Source of the DNA: Schistosoma haematobium
Lineage: Eukaryota > Platyhelminthes > Trematoda > Strigeidida > Schistosomatidae
Assembly: GCF_000699445.3 (NCBI RefSeq)
Contig: NC_067196.1
Coordinates: 49,083,364-49,147,363, forward strand
DNA: 64,000 bases
Reading direction: 5' to 3'
The translations under genes and the position numbers were made by a program. The notes under the pieces were generated by a model. That model was not told where the DNA came from. It ran no database searches and saw only the letters and a list, made by a program, of their open reading frames with translations. Shown here one piece after another: positions 1-28,309 of this stretch. Within the stretch, counting starts at the first letter, position 1. Every line of letters starts with the position of its first letter.

Positions 1-59
1 AAGATAGCTTAAGCGTTAATGTACAGACATACTTTTGATCATACACACCGAAATTAACA

Positions 60-295
60 TAGTGGATTGAGTCTGAGTTACAATGACTAGATAAATGATA
101 CAATAGTCAAATGGGCTTGCCACAGGTCCAACGTTGGGACGAATTAGGGGGTCGCCATGTCAAAAGATGTCTGGCATGGTAGAACCTACAGGAACATATG
201 TTCCAGCTAATATAGCTCGGTCGGGTCATCACGATAGGCAAGCCCGACCACCGCGTCAAGGTAGCAGCTACGGTCGGGGAAGTGATATTAATAAA

Positions 296-331
<36 letters not shown>

Positions 332-332
332 G
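60..332 (+). mobile_element. 3' tail of a truncated LINE ending in (AAT)n
   Basis: A GC-richer block (about 110-290) runs directly into a (TAA/AAT)n tract at about 297-332. Two full LINEs elsewhere in this window (tails at 37050 and 48757) also end in AAT repeats, so this is most simply the 3' end of a 5'-truncated LINE inserted in plus orientation. No protein homology survives, and a 129-codon open stretch across it is mostly microsatellite-encoded Ile and is not a gene. Confidence 0.35.
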
Positions 333-424
333 AGGAAGCAATTCAGTTAAGAAAAATACGATTAGATAAGATTCTTTCTGCTAAAGAGGTTACTCTTACT
401 TCTATGAAGAAAGTAAACGAAAGT

Positions 425-426
<2 letters not shown>

Positions 427-471
<45 letters not shown>
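427..471. repeat. (TA)n microsatellite
   Basis: About 22 uninterrupted TA units. Confidence 0.95.
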
Positions 472-474
<3 letters not shown>

Positions 475-1003
475 TGATTCCCTTAAAATTTTGGTGACAG
501 GGACTGGAATTGTTTTTTTTTAGCTATCAAATAAGTCATAATCTGATATTCCCTAAACACATAATTAAAAGATTCCAATGTACATAAACAACATCTGATA
601 TAATTCTTAGAGCATTTTCCAGTATGAGTCCCATAATGTAATAAATAAAAGGAGGGTGAATTTAAGTCACTAACCCAATTCAGATTCAAGTACTAATTTT
701 TAAATACACAACTATGAGGTATAAAATTATCTGTCTATCGGCTTACAGATCATAATATGAAATTTCTTTCTTCTGAAGACCATATTCAAATTTTATAGGA
801 ACAGATTGCGCCAAATTAATTAGTTAACAATGATCATCGATCGTATTTTATTCGCTTCAAATTACATTGTAAAGTCACACTCAAATTATTCGTTAGAAAA
901 ATAATTCAAAAACTTAGTCACTTCTTCGATTTACAAACTGTGATGTATAGCTAATGAAAAATTGCAATAGAAAAATCGAAAATGCCCTCTCATGTTATTT
1001 TAG

Positions 1004-2297
1004 GATAGTTTCTTAAAAGAAATGCGTGACAACTATTTAGAAGAAATTAAACCTCTATCTAGAAAATTATTAAACAGTAAATTCTCTGGTAAACAGTTAT
1101 TTCAATTATTAATTAATTAATAAGTTGATTACATATGCCAGAATTGGACATAAATATCCAAGAGTAAACTTGCTCTGACTGCCTACGCACATTAACCATT
1201 TCAGGCAAACTTGTATTTTAGTGGTCCGGGATCTGATCCCAATTGGATTGTATGAATGACTGTTGTCAAAATATACATATCGCCAATCCTCGTACGAAAT
1301 TATCGACTTAACTCGCGTTGGTGAATAGCAGAATTAAATGAGTCAAATACGAGAATGGATGTTTAAATACGGAACAGACAATCAGAGAATCGCAGCGAAT
1401 AAAGCGAGGAAGAGAAAGCGGAGCGAGACGAAAGGACGTTCAGTGGAGAAAGCGTGTAAGCCAACTCGATTTAATCAAGAGTTAATCAGTATTTATAGCC
1501 AGATAAAAGTAGGTTACAGACATGTGATGAATAGGATAAGTGCATACACATACGCTTACATAAAATCAGTCAGGGTTGATAAGTGAACAATTGACAAAGT
1601 CAAAGCGTGACTCAAGAAGAATGGTTAACTTGACTTATCCACAAGCTAGAATAAATTATATGAGCTTAACATGGTAACCGACACTACAGTATATTTAGAT
1701 CGGTCCTAGAGAACTAAGCCAAGCTTCTTAGACGGTTGGATACCACTTACGTCGATTGGTCAAGTCAGAAAGATCTAATTTTGTATGACCTTATGTTGGG
1801 CATTTGACATTATAAGACTAACATATATTTTGCCCTTAAATCCGTTTGATGATTAATATCCAATCTGTAAATAGTACCAATGTTCCAGGGAAAAAAACTG
1901 AGTCCTAATTCTGTTTAGATAATTTTTTAGAAGTGTTTTCTCATCGACAATTTCAGTGTAACTAGAAATTCTAAATAAGAAATAGGTGTGTTTCACCACG
2001 AAAAATAAAATGCTTCTTTTACAGTCAAAATAATCAGATTTCTTGTAAAATGATAAATATCATGAAATCATTATTATTCTTTCAATTATGAATAAATGTT
2101 TGATTATATTGACAATCACAAATGAAAATGTAAACACTAAAAATTAAACAACAACAACCTTGAAAATGACAGTTTGTTCACTGTATGTAAAACAATCTGA
2201 TACTTCAATTTAAGTACCTTATTTATTTATTCATCAACTATTATAAATAATTTAAATCCTTTAGCCCTGTTTAGACTGAAAACTTTTTGATCTTATT

Positions 2298-2349
<52 letters not shown>

Positions 2350-4963
2350 TATAAGTGGTCTAGTAGTTAAAACGCTTAATTTTCAATCACTGAACTGAAG
2401 ATTTGAATATCTATTTCCCGACTACTTTAGGTAATCAATTAGTGTCCTTAGCTATCATATGGTGTGATTCAAAGCCAAGTACACTAACTTGTACTTGGTT
2501 AATGAGTTATATAATTACTAAAAATAAATGAGACTTATCATCTACAATGGAGTTTATGGTTGCAAAGTATTACTTGAAAACCAAATAAGTTGTGAAACTG
2601 TTCAACAGTGATTTAAAAGAACAATTTGATGCCGAAGAATGACATTTACGTCGGGATGCTGAAGATTATTTGCTATGTTGTTTTCAAATTCCTTAACAAT
2701 TTATGGTCAGACTGTATCACTCACATACTTAAGTCAACTTAGAGTACTTTCAGATCATTCCATGAGTGAGTACAAAACTTTCATTGTTTTGTCATTTGTG
2801 AATAGTTAAGTCTATATACACTGAGAAACATTTTTCAGCTTTAAATCAACGATAAGATTATTCTCAGTTATATTATGCTTGTCATAATATATCAGCAGAA
2901 AAAAGGTAGTAGTTCAAACGAATTTGTGTTTTAAATGATAATTTTAGTTCTACTCTCCATTTAACTGATGACGTTTTCGGATCTGTAAAGTGATTTATTT
3001 ATTTATCACAATTTAACTTGTACAGAAAAGTCAACAGTAGTAGCCTAACACTTCCAATATTTAACTAAAATAAGCAGATGATAAATGTAACAGAAGTGAA
3101 TTTTGTAAATGCAATAGAACACCATCTAGCTTCAGTAAAAACTCTAAATAATTTTTTCCAGTTTAATATCAATAATACACTAATGCAGCGGTTGTATCGG
3201 TTAATCTAAGATGAAATTATGTACATCATTACTATGACGTATTAAATCTACTTAAGAATTTCAGTTTAAACTACCAAAAACTGAGCACATCATTAATGTT
3301 AAAAAAGAATGGATTCACCCTGCAGGCAATATTATTTATAGGCACTTTAATATAAATCTTTCTTCTCTCTAAGACTGTTGCCTGAGTTGGAGATTCACTT
3401 AGCCTTCGGAACCAAAAGTCACTGATGGTGTTTTGTATTCATTTGAAAATCATCTATACTAGGCACATTTAACTCCAACCTTTAAAATACACAATTTTAC
3501 AAATCGCATCACTCTTAAATCAGAAGGACTAAGACTAATGGGTTGTTATTCTATTGGCATATGGAGTTAACTAACTGACGATTGAAGACTGATAGTTACT
3601 GTCTAAAGGATAATCAAAATATCACAAGCCTACTGGAGTCCATAAATATTAAACAGTATTCTGTAATTGATCTCCTCATCAGTTAAGTGAGCCCTGATAC
3701 TATGGAATCAGATTTAATATAGATGAAAGCGATAACTTCTTTGGGGAGACAAAAACTGGGATAATACGCCTACCATAAAGCCCAATTTTCCTCTTAGTAA
3801 CATTATCATGGGGTAATAAGAACAAATTATATCCCTTAAGTTGGAGTATAAAGAAAAAAACTGTACTTACCATCTACTTTTAAAGTTATTAAGAGTTTTA
3901 TCACGTTGTCTTCTATTCTTAAACCAATTTGATACTTGTGTTATAGTAAGACCACTGTTCTTAGCCATGAAATGTTTTTCCACAATAGACGGATATGGAT
4001 TGTGCGCAAACTGTTCAGCTAAATAATTTCTTGATTTATCTTTAAAATAATACGTCACCTCATCTCCATCCCATATTGTGTTCGGTGGTGGGAATTTCTT
4101 ACGTATACGATATTTGGCTACAGCGTTCAACTGATGACCACGTGATATCTCTATTTGTGCATATTGAGCTTGATACCATAAATTTTGCATTTCATTATGA
4201 TTATAAACACTAAATGGAAAATTATTTAAAATTTTGAATAATTCGGTAAATTCTTTATTGACAAATAAAACTAGTGCTCTGCATTTCACTATGACTTCAT
4301 TGTTATGATACATTGTAGTCGTTGATATTTTCGACAGAAATGTCTTCAACCGATCAGTTTCCTGGTTATTATAGAGTACTTGACAAATACACTCAGTCTG
4401 ATTTAAATTAAAGTTCATTGGCATATCTGTTGTATCTTCATTTACATTGATATAGAGTGATGTCGTATTTAATGTCATTTGAGACTGAGAAGTAACTTTC
4501 AGCTCAAGATTATTTTGTAAGGTTGGTTTACATTCAAGGTTGTCATTAATACTTATTTGTGAACTGTTAAAAATCCCATTCTCTAGATTCATTTCATTTG
4601 GCTTTATAATCAATCAGATAACCTGAAACTTATGTAATAACCACAAATTAACTTTCCTAATGAGGATTCGATTACGTTTTGTGCTAACATTTGAAGGTGC
4701 TTTAATACCCGTACTTTGGATTGGTCAACTAGGTAAAAATCTCTCTTCCCATTGGTTGAGGCTCACAAACTGCAATACGGTTATTATCATTTAGGTCAGT
4801 GAAATAATTCAGAGGTGCAAAACATCAATATCAAATTACCACAAAAATTTTCATCAATGTATCTAAAAAATTTCGATCATGAGTCAGAACTTGATTTTAT
4901 GAAATTGATCAATGATTTTTGGTTACTTTCTGTTTTGTAATTATAAAGCACACAATCTAATGG

Positions 4964-5017
<54 letters not shown>

Positions 5018-8000
5018 TTGTTCATAGATCTAAAGGTCATTCTGCTTTTCATTTTGAAGTTGATGATACTAATGTTATGGGAACTAAAGTGCATGTAGAT
5101 AATTTTTTATCACACAAATTTATTATCACATAATCATACATTATTTGAAGCCTTAACACATGCATGAAATAGAATTACTCTATTAAAGGTGTTTAGTTAT
5201 ATAAAAATACAATAGTATAGATGAGGAAATAATGTAACTAAATGTAATAATATGCGATAAATTTGTAAGATCATATGAAATACATTTCATACAATTATAA
5301 TATTTCTCTTGATGGACTTATTTAATTTACACTCAAGTAAATGAAATAGTATGAATCGAAATACTTACTAGTATAGATCAAGATTTCTCACTTATCCATC
5401 AAATTAGGGGGTAACCGACACACATTACAAGGCATTCTATCATCATTTGATCTAGAAAAGTGGTAAGGTTTTAAATCAGAGAAAACAAACAAAAATTTTT
5501 ATTTCCAAATCTCGATTCTTTATGTATGACTTTAACCAAAATATCATGATCGGAACAAAAAAGATCTTAGAATTTGTTAATCACTGGTTTTGAATGTAAC
5601 AAAAAATTAAAACACTCATCTCTGACAGTAGGTAAAAAATAATTACAGAGTCTACCGGTATAATAAATAATTTTAAATTAAACTACCATAATGATGCTTA
5701 TTGTCATGGAATAAAGAGAAATTATTCTAGAAGATAAACAATTTTCTCATGAATCTCTGTGTATTAAAACGTTAAATATAATTATTTACAGTATTATAAT
5801 TCAGTATATGAACTTTCGCAATATCAAAATACATATTTCTGACAAATGAACCAGTAGCTTAATTTAGGATCTATTTTCAGTAAGACATATATCTTAGTCT
5901 AACTAAGTACATTAATTAGATGTTGATAAATTGTTTAAAGTTTAATTTTTATTAAAAATTCACTCATTACGACAAACCATTTACAATTGGGAATTAAATT
6001 CATTTTTATATCTCACAGATTGAAATCATGAGTCAATTGAAACTAGACCACCATGGAAAACCTGGAAGCACTAGACGGCCGTTTTATCTTAGTATGGGAC
6101 TCCTCAGCAGTGTGCACCCATTTTTATATATTCTGCATTAATTACAAATTAGTAGAATCTTATTTAGTTTAAGTCTTATCAAGCTTGACCATTGTAAGTT
6201 TCTGAAATTTTTCTATAAACTTATTTTCGTTTACAATAAAATCTGATACTAGAATCGGTAAAACAGTTTTCTTCTTTTTCTTTTCAAATTTCAATTTAAC
6301 ATTTTTACGAATGAAAATTAGTGATTGCAAAATATGTGACAAATAAATACTGCATAGTTATTCATATGTAATGCAAATTAAACGATCACTTTTTATTCAT
6401 ATCTGATTACAACAATATATCGATTATTTGTAAATGAAGATTTACACCTAAAAGTATGTTAAAAAAAATACATTGTAGACCTATATATATATAATATATA
6501 TATTGCGAGCAAATACATCTACTGACAGATTTATATTATCTATAATATGTCTGTGTTTAAATAATGAAAATTCCAGTGATTCGATTATACTAATTATTAG
6601 TTAATTTACATTTGTTCAGACAAAATAATCATACTTTTAATTGTTTCATGATCCCCATCATATTAAAAGTCTAATTTTTGAACGAAGAATATTCTTTTCG
6701 ATAAATTTTTTTCAGGTTCTACAATTCATATATCCAAATTAATAATCCAAAAATGGTCATGTTTAGGGCAAAGTACATCGTTTAAAGTTAAAGCATTTAA
6801 ATTTAGGATTGTCAAATAAAATAGAATAAAATTGTTCATGTTGATATGACTCATATAGAATGTTTATATGTTAAGTGAAAATTTAAGATTCATGATCCGA
6901 ATAAATATGGGTCAGATAGGATTAGAGAAATAATGCAGAACCTAAAGAAAATCTATTGGATAGAATATTCTTCGTTCAAATATTAATCATACTTTTTGTT
7001 TTTAAAAAAATTAAATAAAACCATAATATGGTATGAATGTAACTAATATGAATAGTGATTTATAGGTGACTAGAGAATATTCACACGATAATAAACGTCT
7101 GAAAATAATTCATAAATTATCAGACAAACATTTTTTGACACATGATGTTCCATGGTGGTCTAGCTTCAATTGACTCACGATCTCAACCAATGAAACATGA
7201 TGTTTTTGTTGTAATTATGTCAAGTTGGTTGACCTTATGAAATAAGTCAGATTAAAGAATAAAAGCACAAAACGAGTCGTTAAACTGATGTTTGAACGTT
7301 ATAATTATGTTAAAGGTTATAATATGTATAAAGGCAGCTAAAAAGAATGAAAACCTGATAGTACTTTATGAATTCTGTAGTTTCACCTTGCTTATATTTT
7401 CATGATTGAACTGATCAACAGGAATAAAACTATATGCAGAAGTAAGAATATACATTTCATTAGATACTAATTTATTCAATCTTTAAATCATAAACAAATT
7501 CACGTCATAAACCACTATACTAACAAAGTTTAAATAGCAGTGAAAAACACTAACATGATGGAATGCAGAAAAACTAAACTGATAGTTCTTAGATGAAAAC
7601 GAAAGGCGAGTTCGAGATCTTATTCGTAATTATATTATCATCATTTCAAAAACAAATTAATGTATCTATACAGTTACGAGTACTAGGTAATATATATTGT
7701 CAATATGTTTAATAAAATAATTAAGTACAATTTGCTGTTTCTTTTATCGACTTCTTGTCTGATCTTGATATTACTTATCCACAGATTTTCTATAAAAAAC
7801 ACGTTAAGAAAAAATATCTCTATATAAATGTGTACAAGTTAGTATGGTATGTTATGAATTATATAAATAATGCAAGTGGTAAGAGTCCTAGACAGCACGA
7901 AATTATTTTGGCAAAAAAGGTGAAACCACCTATTTTACTGTTAACCAGTGGGAAAGCAGACTATTTTATTAAAGCTACATCCCCTAATAAAGTAGTTTTC

Positions 8001-11000
8001 CACAATCAATCGGCTTTTATGCTTGCTGGGGACATGAATGATTTACCGTTAATGATGAACACTAATTACAGTAAATTACTGGTCAGTTTCACAGTAATAA
8101 GGAAAACTTATCAAAGGTAACTATTTTGTTAATGGTATGTTCTGTTTGACTTCATTTTCAATTAAAATTAGGTACATAAAATAGTAGTGTACCTTATCAA
8201 GAGTGGTCGCTATATTCGACACAATGTAAGATTTCTACAATTAGTATAGTTGTTAATGCAATAAAGTAAGTCTACTCGATCCCTCGGAATCTTTACAAAA
8301 AATGCAACAGGATTTTAAATTTTTGTTGATTTCTAGAGATTCTTAACGAAAAGAGGAAGTCGAGCTTTTAGATATAAGCGAAATTCTTAAATCCTAACGG
8401 AGTATAAAGGAGTGGTAACTGCCAGAAATTATTTATGGACTATTATTACATATATTCTTATTGGATAACTATTAGGTAACTATATTATATGTATACTAAT
8501 ATTCCTTTTACTATAAGCTTCCATTTGACCTATTGACTACCATTGTAGTGAACGAGAACACGAATGAGGACAATCGAATGTATTTGAACACAAAATTACA
8601 GAACATCTTAGTAAAATCTGAGAACCATATAGTAAATACTTAATTTGCAAAATATCAATCAATCGTCTCACACTTCATTGTTCTTTCGTTTCCACACTAA
8701 TCATTCTTTGTTCTCGTTCTGTTTTCTTTGATCTTCTTAACCTTCTGCCGCCAGACATATTACTTTCTATTGATAATACATACTACTTATATCTATCGAT
8801 ATCAGTAACACACACCACACCAATACACGATTTACTAATCTTACGTTATTCCCAATTTACTAATTACAATATCTCACACTCACAGCCACTTTTGGCCTGA
8901 TCTTGTATAATTATTATTTTCTATTTTACGGTATGATGCAGTCTGGTTTGTTTGTATGTAAACATAAACCAAGTGTGTCTGAAATACATGATTCATATAG
9001 CAAAGGGTGATATTGGTGTTCTGGACTGGACCGACTGGGTTAGGCGAGAAGCTACTATGTCAGAGTTGATTCTAAGCTGCGCGTACTAGTTTATGCGTCA
9101 TTGGCCTGGTCATATAAGCCGGTGTTTCTAATTGGCCATTTAGTCACGTGATATATTGATAGGCCATAACAGAAGTATATAAGACACTGGAATATACATT
9201 ACATTTGCATTAAACCAGATAAACAAATGTCACTATATCAGTGGTTCATCTCGAATGCCAACCTTAGTTCGAGGAGAATAAAACAGAATGGTCAGCAAAA
9301 TTTAGAACTATCAAATAATCACTAACCGCTGGAATGAGGCCAAAGCGGTACCATTATGTAAGTCCATACATGAAAATTTATCGACTGATCACTGCTAGTG
9401 ATATACTACTAAGCCATTTGTAAATGAACAAATACATAATTTGTAGGTTACATCGAATAAACATCTCTCTCTTTTAGTACCCTGGAAATTAGGAGAGGAA
9501 TCAAGAACGTTTGAGTTTTCTCGTCCATCAATGTCATAAGAAACAAGTAACTAGCACATTCAAAGGCTAGTTAAAGGGGTTACAGAGTGGTTTAACTTAC
9601 AGGTTCTGTTTACCGCAAATTAGTCTCATTTGAAGTACCATTAAAATCCATGTATCACTGGACGACCTATTCGCCCTTGTGCGAGACTTTCCAGCAGTGA
9701 GTATTACGTAATCCCATCAAGGATCGAACCCAAAAAATTTAGTTCTCACGATGAACCCTTAACTAATAACAAACACTAGGTCGGTTCCAGTGGCACTATA
9801 CCAACTGCTATTAATCTGCAACGTCGTGCGACAACTGAGTCGCATTGGTGACCAGTGTTTGGATCCTGAAATCGATGAACACCTTCGTCGAGAATTCTCA
9901 GTCTTATATCCGTTGAATGTTCAGTGAATTTCAAATAAGCCGGTGTCCTGATAGGCAATGCTGTTATGATAGACGGTGTCCAATATCTGACACTGATACA
10001 TGGTGTGCTACGCATTAAACCCTCTCCCCAGCTGACTATTTGAGTGAGGAAATTTACCCATTTCCTAGCCAATGAAACGCACTTGTCCTTTGGGTCACTT
10101 CTGATTGCCACCGACTGACCTTCACACTGAGTTACTTCTGACTGGCTCTCCATATCAAACACATTATTTCAATTCTCATTTATTTCGTACTCTATTCTAG
10201 GAATGAGATGATTTATAGACTGGTAAAACTTTTTTTTAACCAACTAACCTCCCTACTGATATTTATCAATTTAGGTGACTACATAGAACTTAATTTTGTT
10301 TCCGTGATTAAGCATCGTTCGACTACCTCATATTAATTCAGACAAACAAACACACATATTCCTCTGCCATAACGGATAAACTGAAACTCTTAGATAATTT
10401 ATTAATATATTATACTGGTTAGACTTCAAATTGGTTTTCATAGGAATCATTATTGAGTTGAGATATGTCAATATAATCAATAACTAGGGACTTAAGTTGA
10501 TATGGTTGCAAACAAGTCACAGTGATGAGTACCAAATCACTCCGTATTTTTCTCTAAGTCTTTAATACCTTACAATCTTGAATCCTATTGATATAAATGC
10601 CAATACAGTTAATATTATTTTTCCAATTTGACCTTTTTCTCCCGATCGGTAGATCTGAAAAGAGACAACTTGAATTCGTAGATTTGTACCTAGTTATAAA
10701 TTGTTTATATCCCCTTGAAGTCTACTGAGGGAGCTTAATTCACGCTGAAATTTTGAAATACGGCTTCTTCACCAGCAGATAGCCTGGATGTCACTGAGAA
10801 TGGTGAAATACGGACACAAATATCTTCATCCAAAGGATGTCAAACTGGAGAACCCTACTAATGAGTACTTAAGAAACAACACTGCATAACATAACAAACT
10901 AGGTGTTCTCTCTGGGATTTAAGTCTGGTATATAATTATTAACATCCCCACGAAAATAGCCAATCAGCACAAACACCGTTGCATGAATACTAATCAAAAC

Positions 11001-11530
11001 AACCTCTTGTTACCGAGCTTTTTTGCTAGGTGTATTACGTAATGTGTATTACCATAATAACGTTCCAAGTTTTAATACTAGTGTTAGCCATTAATAATGG
11101 GTAGATCACTTTACCCAACCTACCACCGAAAACACGAAAGACGGTCATGTATATAATATATTATTATAACAATATTTATTTCAATCAAAAACAATTTACA
11201 TAAAACCTAATGATAAAAAAACTTTTTTAACAAAGACCAATAAACATTTCAAAAAGAATGAGCTAGGTAAACAATGAATGAAAACAGGGAAAACATTATT
11301 AGTTCCATTTGTATGCAAATAAACAAATATTTATAAAACATGTACATAAAGTAAAAAAACCCAATAATAGTAACAAACGATAACAAAGTGAATAAATAAC
11401 GTAGTATTACAAAATACACACACATATCAGTGAACAAGTAACCAAGAAAGCCACTAAAAAACAAACGTGATAAACAAGAGAATATACCTAATAAAACAGA
11501 TTCTTACTATTACTGAGTAGCCGAATGATG

Positions 11531-11576
<46 letters not shown>

Positions 11577-11712
11577 TTTTAGAACATATTCCATGAATGA
11601 TCCTGGAGATCTAGAGAAAATGAGGATGAGATATGTGAATAATGATGAGGTGGAATTAATGAAATTACACGAAGAAATGGATGAAGTTGGAGGGAAACAG
11701 TCAGTTATTTAA
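1004..11712 (+). CDS. Unrecognised multi-exon gene (model), 5' end outside or not found
   Basis: Five plus-strand exon candidates, each bounded by AG and GT, join with matching phase: 1004-1088, 4813-4936, 6716-6779, 7785-8116 and terminal 11583-11712 (TAA at 11710). They would encode about 244 residues, Lys/Asn/Leu-rich, with no signal peptide, membrane segment or family motif that I recognise. The long fourth exon and the acidic last exon ([15 protein letters not shown], then [13 protein letters not shown]) look most coding-like. Exon 2 has a weak GTAATT donor and exon 3 is short, so those joins are guesses. The minus-strand SIX gene would sit inside the 1089-4812 intron. No start codon is assigned; earlier exons may lie before base 1. 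It could instead be pieces of two genes. Confidence 0.35.
1089..3870. other. Non-coding stretch between the first exon candidate and the SIX exon
   Basis: AT-rich with few features. An 82-codon Lys/Arg-rich open frame at 1338-1586 sits in a slightly GC-richer patch (about 1230-1690) that may be repeat-derived; I recognise nothing in it. The 3' exon(s) of the SIX gene must lie below 3870 on the minus strand, but none could be picked out. Confidence 0.4.
2301..2346. repeat. (TA)n microsatellite
   Basis: About 23 TA units. Confidence 0.95.
3871..4592 (-). CDS. SIX-class homeodomain transcription factor (first coding exon)
   Basis: Encodes a nuclear DNA-binding regulator of the sine oculis/SIX family. 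From ATG at 4592 the exon gives about 240 residues: an Asn/Thr-rich N-terminus, a SIX domain beginning near [15 protein letters not shown] and including [20 protein letters not shown], then the homeodomain from [17 protein letters not shown] through HNPYPS to the recognition helix [15 protein letters not shown]. An in-frame TGA lies just upstream of a TTG at 4613, so ATG 4592 is the likely start. The exon ends at a strong donor (AGATG/GTAAGT, 3870), so the C-terminus continues downstream. A TTTCAG about 30 nt upstream of the start could be a 5'UTR or spliced-leader acceptor. Homeodomain residues resemble SIX1/2 and SIX4/5 more than SIX3/6; the subclass is left open. Confidence 0.9.
4966..5014. 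repeat. (AT)n microsatellite
   Basis: About 24 AT units. Confidence 0.95.
6018..6119 (-). mobile_element. Half copy of a hammerhead-bearing repeat (Penelope-like/foldback arm)
   Basis: Matches one arm of the foldback at 13343-13599 (shared ATCATGAGTCAATTGAA, CTAGACCACCATGG and CTGGAAGCACT). Read on the minus strand it carries a hammerhead core CTGAGGA (6107-6101), an AAAACGGCCGTC stretch that would form the very short stem III, a GUC cleavage triplet (6076-6074) and flanking stem I pairing (CACTG with TAGTGC). Stem II is decayed: the expected GGAC strand reads AAGAT. So the fold is recognisable but probably weak. Ends abruptly at about 6119 in ordinary AT-rich DNA. Confidence 0.65.
7145..7197 (+). 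mobile_element. Opposite arm fragment of the same repeat
   Basis: CCATGGTGGTCTAGCTTCAA followed by TTGACTCACGATC is the outer part of the foldback arm in inverse orientation to the copy at 6018. The pair could be the two ends of one 1.18-kb non-autonomous element, or two independent truncated copies. The DNA between them is AT-rich and non-coding apart from one short exon candidate at 6716. Confidence 0.55.
7785..8116 (+). CDS. Long internal exon of the unrecognised plus-strand gene
   Basis: Open for 110 codons in strongly AT-rich DNA, preceded by a good acceptor (TTACTTATCCACAG) and followed by CAAAG/GTAACT. The product is basic at first ([18 protein letters not shown]), then has a hydrophobic stretch ([17 protein letters not shown]) and a Met-rich part ([20 protein letters not shown]). 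It leaves 2 nt of a codon, which fits the 1-nt lead of the exon at 11583. I do not recognise the family. The length of the open frame plus both splice sites is the evidence that it is real. Confidence 0.5.
8430..9240 (+). repeat. Dispersed repeat, copy A (interrupted)
   Basis: Shares long similar segments with 22905-23430: around TATAAGCTTC plus TTTGACCTAT, around CACTCACAGCCAC plus TTTGGC, and TCTGGACT with a GGGTTAGGCGAG/GGGCTAGGCGGG block. Copy A is split by a 265-bp insertion (8548-8812) that copy B lacks. No coding capacity. It could be a solo LTR or a SINE-like unit; I cannot name it. Confidence 0.6.
8548..8812 (-). repeat. 265-bp dispersed repeat, minus copy
   Basis: The reverse complement is nearly identical to 17824-18085 (shared CGATAGATATAAGTAGTATG, TCTGGCGGCAGAAGG and GAACACGAATGAGGAC reading). 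It is absent from the otherwise matching repeat copy at 22.9 kb, so it is a discrete inserted unit. No terminal inverted repeats or ORF seen. Confidence 0.7.
9650..10165. repeat. GC-richer block, probably repeat-derived
   Basis: The composition differs sharply from its flanks, and there is a 128-codon open frame on the minus strand (10162-9776) with no recognisable domain. Such islands in this genome are usually remnants of retroelements. The family is not identified. Confidence 0.3.
11532..11575. repeat. (TA)n microsatellite next to an acceptor
   Basis: About 22 TA units ending 6 bp before the CTTTTAG acceptor of the 11583 exon candidate. Confidence 0.95.
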
Positions 11713-12261
11713 CTATTTCATAATCAGCATGATTATACATAAATGCAATTAAAGTTTACATTTCTCAAATTTAAAATATAACTAAAATAAGGAGATAAAA
11801 GTATGGGACACAAATTGAATGGCATTATTAGTGAACAAATAAGAATAAAAAATAACTCAGAAGAACTATTTGAAATATGGTTAAAAAAAGGTCATTGTAT
11901 GCATGATAAGTATGCTGCACTTGTTAATAGTAATACCGCTACTACAGTTAGTAATAACTGTAATAAAACTGAAGTTATTCGAAAAATTTCTTAGATCACG
12001 ACCATATTATACTACATTCGGATAAGAATAGCTAACTTGAGTGTGTATATGTATACATGTATATAGATATCGTTAGTAGAGAGGAAATAAATTTTACAAA
12101 TCTATACGGTCCAAATAATTCACTTTATATATGTAGGTAGAAAAAAGTATAAAATTAGAGTTACCACTGATAGTATTGAATAATATTAGTAAACTTGTAA
12201 TTGATAAGCATACAAATAGACAATATGTAAATAAATAACATCCATGCTTTGCTAAAATGAA

Positions 12262-28229
<15,968 letters not shown>

Positions 28230-28309
28230 CTGAAAGAGCCATTAGAAGGTTGAGGAAATGAACTAGAAATCCTAAGCGAGGTGGAGTCGCACCGACATTA
28301 ATTTATTGG

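Larger units (their letters stand above)
8117..11582. other. Large repeat-rich gap (putative intron)
   Basis: Holds the dispersed repeat 8430-9240, the 265-bp insert 8548-8812, a GC-richer block 9650-10165 and the TA microsatellite before 11583. No convincing exon was found in it. Confidence 0.4.

Noticed and set aside
1338..1586. 82-codon Lys/Arg-rich frame as a small nuclear protein gene
   Set aside because: No family match, no splice or promoter support; composition suggests a repeat patch.
9776..10162. 128-codon minus-strand open frame
   Set aside because: No recognisable domain; lies in a GC-richer block that looks repeat-derived.
11803..11994. 63-codon open frame after the putative terminal exon
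   Set aside because: Downstream of an in-frame stop, no family, low-complexity Asn/Thr content; probably 3' sequence.
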